A DNA stretch of 64,000 nucleotides, taken from DASUBV01 sp963822485. Its GTDB lineage: Bacteria > Actinomycetota > Actinomycetes > Streptosporangiales > Streptosporangiaceae. Below, one piece after another: positions 16,103 through 24,773 of the stretch (within the stretch, counting starts at the first letter, position 1; every line of letters begins with the position of its first letter). The stretch spans positions 135,696-199,695 of the forward strand of contig CAWGHW010000003.1 in NCBI GenBank assembly GCA_963822485.1, read 5' to 3'. The notes under the pieces are model-generated. The model saw nothing but the letters and a program-made list of their open reading frames with translations. It did not search any database and was not told the DNA's origin. The position numbers and the translations under genes were made by a program.

Positions 16103-17236
16103 ATGCGCACCCCCGTCACGATCATCGGCGCCGGACTCGGCGGCCTCACGCTCGCCCGCGTCCTGCACGTCCGCGGCATCCCGGCCACGATCTACGAGGC
16201 GGAACCCTCCCCGACGGCGCGCACGCAGGGCGGGATGCTCGACATCCACGACGACACCGGCCAGCCGGCTCTGCAGGCGGCGGGCCTGATCGAGGAGTTC
16301 CGCAGCCTCATCCTGGAGGGCCGCGAGGCGTCGCGGGTCCTCGACCAGAACGGGACCGTTCTGCTGGACGAACCCGACGACGGCACGGGCGGGCGCCCCG
16401 AGGTGCACCGCGGCGCGCTGCGGCAGATGCTGCTCGACTCACTCCCCGCCGGCACCGTGCGGTGGGGACACAAGGCCAGCAGCGTCCGTGCCCTCGGCGA
16501 GGGCCGCCACGAGGTGACCTTCGCCGACGGCGGCGCCGTCGTCACCAGCCTGCTGGTCGGCGCGGACGGCGCGTGGTCGCGGGTCCGCCCGCTGCTCTCC
16601 GATGCGGAACCCGAGTACGTCGGCACGTCGTTCATCGAGAGCTACCAGTTCGACAGCGACATCCGTCACCCGGCTAGTGCCCGGGCCGTTGGCGACGGGC
16701 AGCTCTTCGCGCTCGCGCCGGGGCAGGGGATCGTCACTCACCGGGAGAGCGGCGGGACCCTCCACACCTACGTGGCGCTCTCCAGGCCGCAGGACTGGCT
16801 CGCCGGCATCGACTTCACCGACTCCGCCGCGGCCACCGCGCGGATCGCGCAGGAGTTCGATGACTGGGCCCCGGAGCTCACCGCGCTGATCACCGGCAGC
16901 GACACCGCGCCGGTCCTGCGCCCGATCAGCGCCCTGCCGGCCGGGCACCAGTGGGATCGGGTGCCGGGGGTGACCCTGCTCGGCGACGCCGCCCACCTCA
17001 TGTCCCCGTCCGGCGAAGGCGCCAACCTGGCCATGTACGACGGCGCCGAACTCGGCCAGGCCATCGCCGCGCACCCCGACGACATCGAGGCCGCGCTCAC
17101 CGAGTACGAGCGGGCGCTGTTCCCCCGCAGCGCCGAGGCCGGCGCCGAGGCCGCCATCATCTTCGAGGCCTGCTACGGCGACAACGCACCCCTCAGCCTG
17201 GTCAACTTCCTCACCGGGCACGAGCAGGCCCAGTGA
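16103..17236 (+). CDS. FAD-dependent monooxygenase, TetX-like
   Basis: 377 residues of the group A flavoprotein hydroxylase family. The Rossmann GxGxxG is VTIIGAGLGGLTLA (6-18), QGGMLDIHDDTGQPALQAAGL matches the TetX-type segment, LLVGADGAWSRVRPL is the DG motif, and GDAAHLMSPSGEGANLAMYD is the second FAD motif. The ATG at 16103 follows GGAAGGAG. In the family these enzymes hydroxylate aromatics or inactivate tetracyclines. The divergent TetR with a TetR-C domain makes drug or polyketide modification plausible, but the substrate is not proved by sequence. Confidence 0.88.
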   Translation: MRTPVTIIGAGLGGLTLARVLHVRGIPATIYEAEPSPTARTQGGMLDIHDDTGQPALQAAGLIEEFRSLILEGREASRVLDQNGTVLLDEPDDGTGGRPEVHRGALRQMLLDSLPAGTVRWGHKASSVRALGEGRHEVTFADGGAVVTSLLVGADGAWSRVRPLLSDAEPEYVGTSFIESYQFDSDIRHPASARAVGDGQLFALAPGQGIVTHRESGGTLHTYVALSRPQDWLAGIDFTDSAAATARIAQEFDDWAPELTALITGSDTAPVLRPISALPAGHQWDRVPGVTLLGDAAHLMSPSGEGANLAMYDGAELGQAIAAHPDDIEAALTEYERALFPRSAEAGAEAAIIFEACYGDNAPLSLVNFLTGHEQAQ

Positions 17237-17244
17237 TATCAGCT

Positions 17245-17889
17245 TCAGGCGTTGAGATAGGTCAGCACGGCCAGGACACGGCGGTTGCCCTCCTCGGCGG
17301 GATACAAGTCGAGCTTGGTGAAGATGGCGCCGATGTGCTTGCTGACTGCTTTCTCGGTGACCACCAGCCGGCCGGCGATGCCGGCGTTGCTGTGTCCCTC
17401 GGCCATCAGCGCGAGTACCTCGCGTTCCCGGCGGGTGAGCAGGCTCAGCCGGTCGTCCCGGTCATGGCGGGCCAGCAGCTGCGATACGACGTCGGGATCC
17501 ATGGCGGTGCCGCCGCCGGCGACGGTACGCACGGCCTCGATGAATCTGCGCACGTCGGAGACCCGGTCCTTGAGCAGGTAGCCCAGGCCTCCCGTGCCCG
17601 CGGCGAGCAGTTCCCTCGCGTAGAGCTGCTCGACGTGCTGGGACAGGACGAGCACGGGCAGGCCCGGCAGCTGAGCGCGGGCCTGGATCGCCGCCCGCAG
17701 GCCCTCGTCGGTGAAGGTCGGCGGCAGCCGGACATCCACCACCGCCACGTCGGGGCGCTGCGTGAGCAGCGCGTGCAGCAATCCGGGTCCGCTGTCCGCG
17801 GCCGCCACGACCTCCATGCCGTAAGCGGTAAGCAGCCGGATCAGGCCATCCCGCAGGAGGGTCAGGTCCTCGCCAAGGACAACTCGCAC
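17245..17889 (-). CDS. NarL-family response regulator
   Basis: 214 residues. The receiver has acidic E7/D8 and phosphoacceptor D52 (VAVVDVRLPP), with the Lys in YLLKDR. The C-terminal LuxR HTH is LTRREREVLALMAEGHSNAGIAGRLVVTEKAVSKHI. The GTG start lies inside the end of the kinase gene (28-bp overlap), which ensures coupled translation. It belongs with the following kinase; DNA targets unknown. Confidence 0.92.
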   Translation of the reverse strand: MRVVLGEDLTLLRDGLIRLLTAYGMEVVAAADSGPGLLHALLTQRPDVAVVDVRLPPTFTDEGLRAAIQARAQLPGLPVLVLSQHVEQLYARELLAAGTGGLGYLLKDRVSDVRRFIEAVRTVAGGGTAMDPDVVSQLLARHDRDDRLSLLTRREREVLALMAEGHSNAGIAGRLVVTEKAVSKHIGAIFTKLDLYPAEEGNRRVLAVLTYLNA

Positions 17890-19118
17890 GGCAGCTCCAT
17901 GGTCACCTGAGTCGGGCCGCCAGCCGGGCTGGTCACCGCGACCACACCATCGAAGGCGTTCAGCCGCCGCTCGATGCCCGCCAGCCCGCCTTCTGCGCGC
18001 GGACGCGCACCGCCCGCGCCGTTGTCGCCGACGATCGCGATCAGCCTGCCGTGATCGTAGTCCAGCTGAACCCAGGCCCGGTTCGCGCCGCTGTGCTTGA
18101 CCACGTTGGCGAGCGCCTCGGCGATGGTGAAATAGGCGGCCGACTCGACGGGCGCACTGGGGCGGCCGTGCAGGTCGATGTGCAGCTCAACGGGCAGCGG
18201 CAGGCTGAGCGCGAGGGCGCGCACGGCCCCGTCGAGACCGCGCTCGGCCAGCACCGGCGGGTGGATGCCGCGGACCAGCGCGCGCAGCTCCGACAGCGCC
18301 TGGCCGCTGGATGCGCGCGCCTCGGCCAGCAGGGTCAGCGCCAGGTCCGGGTTGTCCCTGACCACCTGCTCGGCGAAGCCGATGTTCATGCCCAGGGCCA
18401 CCAGCCGGGCCTGCGCGCCGTCGTGCAGGTCGCGCTCGATCCGGCGCAGCTCGGCCGCTGACGCGTCCACCGCGTCCCAGCGCGACTCGGTCAGCTGGCC
18501 GACCCTGGCGGCCATCTCGTTCCGGCTCGGGGCCAGCAGCGACGACGCGGCGACCGCGTGCAGCCTCAGCAGCCACGGCCCCGCGACGACGCAGGCCGGC
18601 AGCATGCTCAGGTAGAACAGCTGCAGGACGACGCCGTGTGGCGCAACGCCCGCCCAGCCCTGCATCAGGGTCCCGTAATCGTCCACCGCGGTCCAGGTGA
18701 AGGCGACGAGCAGGAACGCGGGCAGCAGCCCGAGCACCGCGCTCACCGGCACGTTGACCAGCGTCCACAGCAGGTCCCGCCAGGTCGCCGGATCGCTGAG
18801 GACCCACTTGCAGCGCCGGAACACCCCGAACAGCCGGTTGGTCCGCCTGGTCGGCCGGGGCCGGTAGGGCGACACGATCGTCACCCCTGACCACTCGAGC
18901 GCCCAGCGACGCTGCTGGTCGGCATACCGCCGCACCGCGAGCAGGCTCTTCGGCGCGAGTGCCACCCCGATCCCGGCCGGCAGCAGGACAACGCAAGCCA
19001 GGGAGACGACCAGCAGCGGGAGCCCCGCAACAGCAGTAGCGGCCAGGACCATCCCGCGAACGCAGGTCCGCAGGGTCGGCCAGGCCAGCCAGGCAATGCT
19101 GTCGCCAGCCTCACTCAT
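17862..19118 (-). CDS. membrane sensor histidine kinase (HisKA_3, actinobacterial sensor domain)
   Basis: 418 residues from ATG 19118 (GGAGG ribosome-binding site). The N-terminal sensor domain has four hydrophobic segments (about 22-55, 115-142, 160-185) of the actinobacterial PF13796 type. It is followed by the phosphoacceptor helix with H232 (RRIERDLHDGAQARLVALG), the N-box (EALANVVKHSGA) and the ATPase G-boxes (GDNGAGGA). It is the cognate partner of the overlapping NarL regulator. Signal unknown. Confidence 0.92.
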   Translation of the reverse strand: MSEAGDSIAWLAWPTLRTCVRGMVLAATAVAGLPLLVVSLACVVLLPAGIGVALAPKSLLAVRRYADQQRRWALEWSGVTIVSPYRPRPTRRTNRLFGVFRRCKWVLSDPATWRDLLWTLVNVPVSAVLGLLPAFLLVAFTWTAVDDYGTLMQGWAGVAPHGVVLQLFYLSMLPACVVAGPWLLRLHAVAASSLLAPSRNEMAARVGQLTESRWDAVDASAAELRRIERDLHDGAQARLVALGMNIGFAEQVVRDNPDLALTLLAEARASSGQALSELRALVRGIHPPVLAERGLDGAVRALALSLPLPVELHIDLHGRPSAPVESAAYFTIAEALANVVKHSGANRAWVQLDYDHGRLIAIVGDNGAGGARPRAEGGLAGIERRLNAFDGVVAVTSPAGGPTQVTMELPCELSLART

Positions 19119-19269
19119 CGCTACCTCCGCGCCCCTCGGCATCTTTCCCGGCTCGGCACCGGCCCCGCACACGGGCCGGTGCCCGCTCGTGCCTCTCATT
19201 GTGGGCGCCGGCAGCGGTCAGATTCAGTGGTGCTAACTCCCCCCTTCGACGCCGCTGGCCCCCTGGACG

Positions 19270-19812
19270 TTAATCCTTCGTGAGCTTCAGGTAGCTCACG
19301 CCGCTGTCATAGAGCGCGGCGTCGGATCGGTTCCATTTCGCCGGCGCGAGGTGCTCGCCGAAGAGCCTTGGTCCTTCGCCGCGCGTGAGGGGATAGACGA
19401 ACAGGTGGAGTTCGTCGACGAGGCCGTCGGCGAGCAGCGCACGGACGAGCGTCCCGCTGCCGCTGACGTACAGGCCCTTCGTCCGGTCCCTGAGGTCGCG
19501 GATCGTCGCGGCGTCGTACGCGCCGAGCACCTGCGAGTTGCTCCAGGTCGGGCTCGTCAGCGTCGACGAGACGACGTACTTCGTGCTGTCGTTCATGAAC
19601 GGCGCGCCCGGATCTTCGTCAGCGGTCCGCGCCGACCAGGCCGGCTCGAACATCTCGAATGTCGTGCGGCCGAGCAGCAGCCCGTCGCACGATCCCATGC
19701 ACGCGGCGATCGCCTCGCCCATCCTCGGGTCGTAGCCGTACTCCATCGTCCAGGCCGGCGTGTCGATCACCCCGTCGAGACTGATGAACTCGTGAACGCG
19801 AATCTTGCCCAT
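19270..19812 (-). CDS. dihydrofolate-reductase-like (RibD C-terminal) protein
   Basis: 180 residues: MGKIRVHEFISLDGVIDTPA, DGLLLGRTTFEMFEPAW, KYVVSSTLTSPTW, LYVSGSGTLVRALLADGLVDELHLFVYPLTRGEGPRLF. This is the RibD_C/DHFR fold with the NADPH-binding GSGTL motif. Many stand-alone actinobacterial members exist and their reactions are mostly unassigned. It is a single gene between the kinase and a small unknown protein. Confidence 0.87.
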   Translation of the reverse strand: MGKIRVHEFISLDGVIDTPAWTMEYGYDPRMGEAIAACMGSCDGLLLGRTTFEMFEPAWSARTADEDPGAPFMNDSTKYVVSSTLTSPTWSNSQVLGAYDAATIRDLRDRTKGLYVSGSGTLVRALLADGLVDELHLFVYPLTRGEGPRLFGEHLAPAKWNRSDAALYDSGVSYLKLTKD

Positions 19813-19950
19813 TTCCGTGCTCCCTCCTCATGGCGCCTGCGGCGCGTCAGCCTGATCTCAGCTTGTTCACGAACGAGACCGCGTGAAATCGACAGCTGCG
19901 CGACGTCCGGAAAGCTGCGGCTGGAGGGACCCGTGCGGGCGCCGCCGCAG

Positions 19951-20370
19951 CTATTCAGCCTGCCGTCGGCGCGGAGCGTAGCCGAGCAGCTGCTCCTGCC
20001 ATGACTCAGCAGGCCAGCTTCCGGGCGGATGCACGCGCTGTACCTGGCCGTCCATCTTGTACAGGACCTCCCAGCCGTCTGTGCCGAGCTCGTCCTGCGC
20101 CCGGACAGCCAGGTCACGGCCGCGCTCCTGGAGAGCGCGAGTATCGGCGTCAGCGCTGCCCCAGGCGTCGTTCCATTCCTGAAGGTCGTCGAGAAGATCG
20201 CTGGTCAGCCGGTCGCTCCAGGCCCGGGTGCGCTGTTGCTCACGCGGGGGAGCGGCGCCGCTCCATCGTCCGCCAGGGGCGGGAGCTTCTTTCTCCTGCC
20301 GGGTCAGGACCCACCAGATACCGCGGGCGCCGTAATCCCAGTCGATCAGCACCCGGCGCGGCTCGGTCAC
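19951..20370 (-). CDS. conserved-type hypothetical protein
   Basis: 139 residues, start MTEPRRVLIDWDYGARGIWWVLT. The composition is rich in Trp, Asp and Glu, and the central helix DRLTSDLLDDLQEWNDAWG together with LQERGRDLAVRAQDELGTDGWEVLYKMDGQ suggests a compact alpha/beta cytoplasmic protein. No catalytic motif recognised. Not part of an obvious operon. Confidence 0.6.
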   Translation of the reverse strand: MTEPRRVLIDWDYGARGIWWVLTRQEKEAPAPGGRWSGAAPPREQQRTRAWSDRLTSDLLDDLQEWNDAWGSADADTRALQERGRDLAVRAQDELGTDGWEVLYKMDGQVQRVHPPGSWPAESWQEQLLGYAPRRRQAE

Positions 20371-20377
20371 ACCGCGA

Positions 20378-20505
20378 GATCATAGACGCCCGGTCTGGCC
20401 GGTGGCCCAGGCTCGCCGCTGGCCCTCCTGCCGCTGGCCGTGATCCTGATGATCGTGCGCCGGTACCGCCGCCGCCGCGCGCCCGCAGACGGCCTGGGCG
20501 CCTGA
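20378..20505 (+). pseudogene. 3' fragment of a membrane-anchored protein gene
   Basis: In the gap before the receiver-only gene, the plus strand ends with an open segment encoding SPLALLPLAVILMIVRRYRRRR and a TGA at 20503-20505. This is a C-terminal transmembrane anchor followed by a basic stop-transfer tail. No start or upstream domain remains, and the other side is occupied by an opposite-strand gene, so it looks like the tail of a deleted gene. Confidence 0.35.
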
Positions 20506-20582
20506 CGGCCTGCAGCCACCCCTCCTCGCGGATTCCTGCTAGCAGCAATGCGCCGCCCGGGCCGCGCTGGAAGCCTGTTCGT

Positions 20583-20984
20583 GTGGCGTTCAGTGTCCTC
20601 ATCGTCGATGACAATATGCCGTTCCTGCAGGCTGCTCGCGTGCTTCTGGAGCAGGAGGGCCTGCGGGTCGTTGGCGTTGCCGCCAGCTCGGCGGAGGCGC
20701 TGAGGCGCGCCGAGGAACTGCGGCCGGAGGTGATCCTGGTCGACATCAGGCTCGGGGACGAGAGCGGATTCGACCTGGCCCGGCGCCTGGCCGACCGCAG
20801 CCAGGATGGCGCAGCGACGGTGATCCTGATATCGACCCATATGGAGGCCGACTTCGCGGACCTGATCGCCGAGAGCCTGGCCCAGGGGTTCCTGCCGAAG
20901 CCGGAACTGTCGGCGCATGCGATCGGACAGATTGTGGACGGGCGCCCGGGCGGCTGGCCCCCCGGCCAGCCCTCCGGGAGCTAA
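20583..20984 (+). CDS. stand-alone receiver-domain protein
   Basis: 133 residues from the GTG at 20583. One complete receiver: D9/D10 (LIVDDN), phosphoacceptor D54 (VILVDIRLGDESG), Ser/Thr in VILIST and Lys in FLPKPE. There is no output domain; a Gly/Pro tail follows. Such single-domain regulators act as phosphate shuttles or allosteric partners. Its TAA overlaps the TAG of the large kinase tail-to-tail, and a NarL regulator lies on that kinase's other side, so all three may form one phosphorelay. Confidence 0.83.
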   Translation: MAFSVLIVDDNMPFLQAARVLLEQEGLRVVGVAASSAEALRRAEELRPEVILVDIRLGDESGFDLARRLADRSQDGAATVILISTHMEADFADLIAESLAQGFLPKPELSAHAIGQIVDGRPGGWPPGQPSGS

Positions 20985-23110
20985 GGGGCTCCGGGCGCCT
21001 CGGCGGGCGCGCCGCCGGGACCCGCGGGAAGCTGCACGTCCAGGGTTGTTCCGCGGCCGGCCGGGCTGAGCACCGACATCGTTCCGCCGAGGGCTTCGAC
21101 CCGGTCCTTGAGGCCGATGATGCCGGAGCCCCGGCTGGGGTCGGCGCCCCCGATGCCGTCATCGCGGATCGAGAGGATGAGAGCGCCGTCGCCGCCCTCC
21201 GCCCGCACGTCGACAACCGAGGCCTGCGCGTGCTTCGCCACGTTAGTGAGCGCCTCAGACGCGATGTAGTAGCCGGCCACCTCAACATGCTCCGCGAGCC
21301 GCGAGCAGAGATTGAGGTCGAGTACCACTGGCACCGCGGAGCGCCGGGCGAGCGCTCTGAGAGCCGGGCCGAGCCCGGCCTCGGACAAGACGGCCGGGTG
21401 AATGCCACGCGAGATCTCGCGCAGCTCATCCAGCGAGGTGACCAGCTCCCGGGCCAGGACCGACAGCTCACCCTGGATGTCATCGGCGGGCCGGGGAGTC
21501 ATGGTCTCGATGGTGCGCGCCTTCAGCGCGAGGGAGACGAGGCGCTGCTGGATGCCGTCGTGCAGGTCGCGCTCGAGCTGCCGCCGGGTCTCGTCCGCGG
21601 CGGTGACGATCCGGGCGCGGGACGCCGAGAGCTCCGTGCGGGTCTGAGTATTCGCGATGGCGGTGCCCAGGAGCTCCGTGAACTCGGCCAGGCGATCTTC
21701 AGCGTTCTCGGGGAGGGGCGCATCCGTTGAGGCGATCGTCATCAGTCCCCACACGGCGCCGTTGACGATGATCGGGGCGCCAGCAACGCTCTGGAGCCCG
21801 AGTTCGCGCGCTACGGCGGCGAAGGAGCCCCGCCGGTCCGTGTAGTCCTGCGCCCTGGCCGCGCGGCCCGTCCGCTGCACTCGTCCGGCAAGTCCTGCGC
21901 GGTGCAGGGGCCAGCGCGTGCCCGGCTGGAAGGGATGCGGCCGGTCGCTGCAGGCGGCGAGCATGGTCATTGTCTCGCCGTCATCGTCATAGCGCTGGAC
22001 CGCGGCCACGGGGATGTGCATCACCTCAGAGACCTTGTGCGCAACGGCGGCGAAGACCTCGGCCGTGTCGGCGCCCTCGGCCACGAGCGTGGCCACGCCC
22101 CGCAGGGCCGCCTGTTCCTGCGCCAGCCGCTCCATCTCCGTCCGCGCCTCGGCATTCGCGATCGCCATCGCGACCAGCTCGGAGAACTCCTCGATACGCG
22201 ACTCCGCGGCCGCGGGCAGCGGTTCCGGCTGCTGGGCCGCGGCCACCATGACCCCCCAGATCCGTCCCGCGACCACAATCGGACTGCCCACCGCCGCGCG
22301 AACCCCCATGGCGTAGGCGTATGCGGCGACCGGGCCCTTATCGGGCCGGTATACGTCGATGCGGGCCGGCCGCTGGGTGCGCATGACGCGGACCAGGATG
22401 CTGTCCCCTTCCGGCGGCACCCGCGTGCCGACGGGTACCGCCGTCCCGCGCAGGCTCCAGGCCCCGACCACCTCGGCCGTGCCGCCTGCCCCGTAGGCCG
22501 CCAGATGCGCGCTATCGAGATGAAGGAGCCTGCCGACCTCCTCGGTGACCGCCGCGAAGACCTCCGCCCGCGACGGCTGGCGAGCCACCAGCGTCGCGAC
22601 CCGCCGCAGCGCGGCCTGCTCGTCCGCCAGAACGCCTCGCGCCTCCTCAGACCCGGCGGCCCGACGGCCGGCCAGAGTCGCGAATGCGCCGACAATGACC
22701 GACATGATCACAAACAGGCCAAGCACCAGCGCGGTCGCCCCATTGAACAGGCGGAGCGGGGGCAGAAAATACCAGTCGAAGGCCAGGATGATGACCACCC
22801 CGACCGGGAGCGCGTACAGGACTCCGGCGAAGCGGGCCACCGCCAGCACGCACAGCAGCAGAACCAGGCTGAAGAGCGGCCAGGGCACGTGATACCGCGC
22901 GGCGGTGCCGACGGCGGCCGTGACCGTGAACGCGGCGACAGCGACGATCACGGCCAGCACGATCTCCACGCCGAACCGCCGACGCCACCCGCGCGGCCAG
23001 CCGGCCAGCGTTGGCAACTGCCTGCATAGGCGGCTTGCGGCGCGCAGCGAAACCCGGCGAAGGCCCCCCGCCATGTTGTCGAGACTGCCACCGCGGGCCG
23101 CAGCGTGCAA
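20981..23110 (-). CDS. DUF4118/GAF-GAF sensor histidine kinase
   Basis: 709 residues. Residues 45-145 hold four membrane helices with the intervening FDWYFLPPLRLF motif of the DUF4118 (KdpD-like) module. Two GAF domains follow (about 160-310 and 330-490), sharing the repeated start QAALRRVATLVARQPSRAEVF / QAALRGVATLVAEGADTAEVF. A HisKA_3 phosphoacceptor (LERDLHDGIQQRLVSLAL) and an HATPase (EALTNVAKHA, RDDGIGGADPSRGSG) complete it. The tandem GAFs suggest binding of a small ligand or haem-like cofactor, but no residue proves which. It diverges from a NarL regulator by 41 bp, its probable partner. Confidence 0.9.
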   Translation of the reverse strand: MHAAARGGSLDNMAGGLRRVSLRAASRLCRQLPTLAGWPRGWRRRFGVEIVLAVIVAVAAFTVTAAVGTAARYHVPWPLFSLVLLLCVLAVARFAGVLYALPVGVVIILAFDWYFLPPLRLFNGATALVLGLFVIMSVIVGAFATLAGRRAAGSEEARGVLADEQAALRRVATLVARQPSRAEVFAAVTEEVGRLLHLDSAHLAAYGAGGTAEVVGAWSLRGTAVPVGTRVPPEGDSILVRVMRTQRPARIDVYRPDKGPVAAYAYAMGVRAAVGSPIVVAGRIWGVMVAAAQQPEPLPAAAESRIEEFSELVAMAIANAEARTEMERLAQEQAALRGVATLVAEGADTAEVFAAVAHKVSEVMHIPVAAVQRYDDDGETMTMLAACSDRPHPFQPGTRWPLHRAGLAGRVQRTGRAARAQDYTDRRGSFAAVARELGLQSVAGAPIIVNGAVWGLMTIASTDAPLPENAEDRLAEFTELLGTAIANTQTRTELSASRARIVTAADETRRQLERDLHDGIQQRLVSLALKARTIETMTPRPADDIQGELSVLARELVTSLDELREISRGIHPAVLSEAGLGPALRALARRSAVPVVLDLNLCSRLAEHVEVAGYYIASEALTNVAKHAQASVVDVRAEGGDGALILSIRDDGIGGADPSRGSGIIGLKDRVEALGGTMSVLSPAGRGTTLDVQLPAGPGGAPAEAPGAP

Positions 23111-23151
23111 CGCACAGCCCCGTTATCCCAGGCCAGCGGGGCTAGCCGATA

Positions 23152-23874
23152 ATGCAAACCATGATGAGCAGCGCCGAGCCCGGCCGCCCCGGCCCGCACG
23201 CGACGGCGCCGGTCCCGGCCCCGGCCGGCCTGCGCGTTGTCCTGGGCGAGGACGATGTCCTGCTCCGCGAAGGCCTGGCCAGCCTGCTCGAACGCTCCGG
23301 CTTCCCGGTGGTCGGGCAGGCAGGCGACGGCCCGCACCTGCTCACGCTGGTCCGCGAGACCAGGCCCAGGCTAGTGGTGACCGACATCCGGATGCCGCCC
23401 ACCAGCACCACCGAGGGGCTGGAGGCGGCCGGGGTGATCCGGCAGGAGCAGCCCGAGACCGGCATCCTGGTCCTGTCCGCCTACGCCGAGGTCGAGCACG
23501 CGGTGGAGTTGCTGGCCAGCGGGCCCGGGATCGGCTACCTGCTCAAGACCCGGATCACGGACGTGGCGGAGTTCCTCGACACGCTCGAGCGGATCGCCAA
23601 CGGCGGCTCGGTCGTCGACCCGGCGCTGGTGCAGGAGCTGGTGACCGCCCGCCGCAAGGATGATCCGCTCGCCGTGCTCAGCGGCCGCGAACTCGAGGTG
23701 CTCGCCCTGATGGCCGAGGGGCGCTCCAACATCGGCATTGCCCGGCAGCTGTGGGTCACCGAGGGCACCGTCGAGAAGCACGTCCGCAGCATCCTGACCA
23801 AGCTGAACCTGCCCGAGGCCGATGAGGACCACCGCCGCGTCCTGGCCGTGATCACGTTCCTCAGGGCCCACTAG
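23152..23874 (+). CDS. NarL-family response regulator
   Basis: 240 residues with an N-terminal Pro/Ala extension of about 25 residues, then a receiver (LRVVLGEDDVLLREGLASLL, phosphoacceptor D78 in LVVTDIRMPP, Lys in YLLKTR) and a LuxR HTH (LSGRELEVLALMAEGRSNIGIARQLWVTEGTVEKHV). Transcribed divergently from the GAF kinase, the usual layout of a cognate pair with shared control. Confidence 0.92.
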   Translation: MQTMMSSAEPGRPGPHATAPVPAPAGLRVVLGEDDVLLREGLASLLERSGFPVVGQAGDGPHLLTLVRETRPRLVVTDIRMPPTSTTEGLEAAGVIRQEQPETGILVLSAYAEVEHAVELLASGPGIGYLLKTRITDVAEFLDTLERIANGGSVVDPALVQELVTARRKDDPLAVLSGRELEVLALMAEGRSNIGIARQLWVTEGTVEKHVRSILTKLNLPEADEDHRRVLAVITFLRAH

Positions 23875-24111
23875 GGGCGCCTGCGGCCCACGGTCCGGCA
23901 CCCGGCAGGCCGACCCCTCAGGGCCGACCGCTCAGGTGGGTACGACTCCAGCTAGCAGGAGGGCCACGATTCCTGCTGGCCGGGTGGTGACCCGGGGGCT
24001 CGCCGCGATGCGGCCAGGCCGCCCGCGCGGCATCGTCGGCCTTAGGCAGATCCGTCGGCGTGGGCCCCGGCGCAGGGGAGCGAGACGGGTCCAGACAGCA
24101 AGGGGGAACCA

Positions 24112-24660
24112 ATGACCAGGGCATTTGTCCGACCGCAGGCACTCCGGCATCCTCGGATGCTGCTGGTGCTGCCCGCCGCCGCGGCCGCCGCGGCGGCTCT
24201 GGCGGCGTGCGGCAGCTCGTCGAGCACCGCCGCCCCTGCTTCCGGTGGCAGCAGCAGCGCCCCCGCCTCGACGACCGCGGTCGGCCTGAAGACCGCGAAG
24301 GTCGGCGGCGTGATGGTGCTGACCAACTCCAAGGGCTTCACCGTCTACTCGTTCGCTCCCGACACGTCCACCAAGTCAAACTGCAACGGAGCGTGCGCCA
24401 CGTCCTGGCCGCCGGTGAAGCCCTCGACGACCTCCGCGGTCAAGGCCCCGTACTCGACGATCAAGCGATCCAACGGCGCGACACAGCTCGCCTTCCACGG
24501 GCATCCGCTGTACACCTTCGTCGGCGATACGGCCCCCGGGCAGGCTAAGGGCAACGGCGTCAACGCGTTCGGCGGGCTGTGGCACGAAGCGCCCGCGTCT
24601 GGCGGCACAGCGCCATCCGGCGGTTCCTCGTCTGGCTCTACCGGCGGATACGGGTACTGA
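24112..24660 (+). CDS. lipoprotein with secreted (Lipoprotein_15-type) repeats
   Basis: 182 residues. The signal peptide ends in a lipobox (ALAACGSSSS), predicting lipidation at the Cys near residue 33, followed by a Ser/Ala linker. Two repeats of the Yx(F/W/Y)xxD-type family follow: VLTNSKGFTVYSFAPDT ... CNGACATSWPPV, and LAFHGHPLYTFVGDTAPGQAKGNG ... GGLWHEA. The family is common in actinobacterial lipoproteins of unknown function, sometimes near redox or two-component genes. A GGGGGA ribosome-binding site precedes the ATG. The next gene carries the same module. Confidence 0.87.
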   Translation: MTRAFVRPQALRHPRMLLVLPAAAAAAAALAACGSSSSTAAPASGGSSSAPASTTAVGLKTAKVGGVMVLTNSKGFTVYSFAPDTSTKSNCNGACATSWPPVKPSTTSAVKAPYSTIKRSNGATQLAFHGHPLYTFVGDTAPGQAKGNGVNAFGGLWHEAPASGGTAPSGGSSSGSTGGYGY

Positions 24661-24702
24661 CCGGACGCGCCATGACCGGACGCGCCATGACCGGACGCGC
24701 CA
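24658..24702. repeat. three perfect tandem copies of a 15-bp unit
   Basis: TGACCGGACGCGCCA is repeated at 24658-24672, 24673-24687 and 24688-24702. The first copy contains the stop codon of the lipoprotein gene, and each copy contributes an ATG when joined to the next. The array lies between two related genes and ahead of the start I prefer for the second. Confidence 0.85.
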
Positions 24703-24773
24703 TGCACAGAGCGGACACTACAGATCGGACTGACGTCATGACATCGCGGGATACGTCGACCAGACGGGGAACT

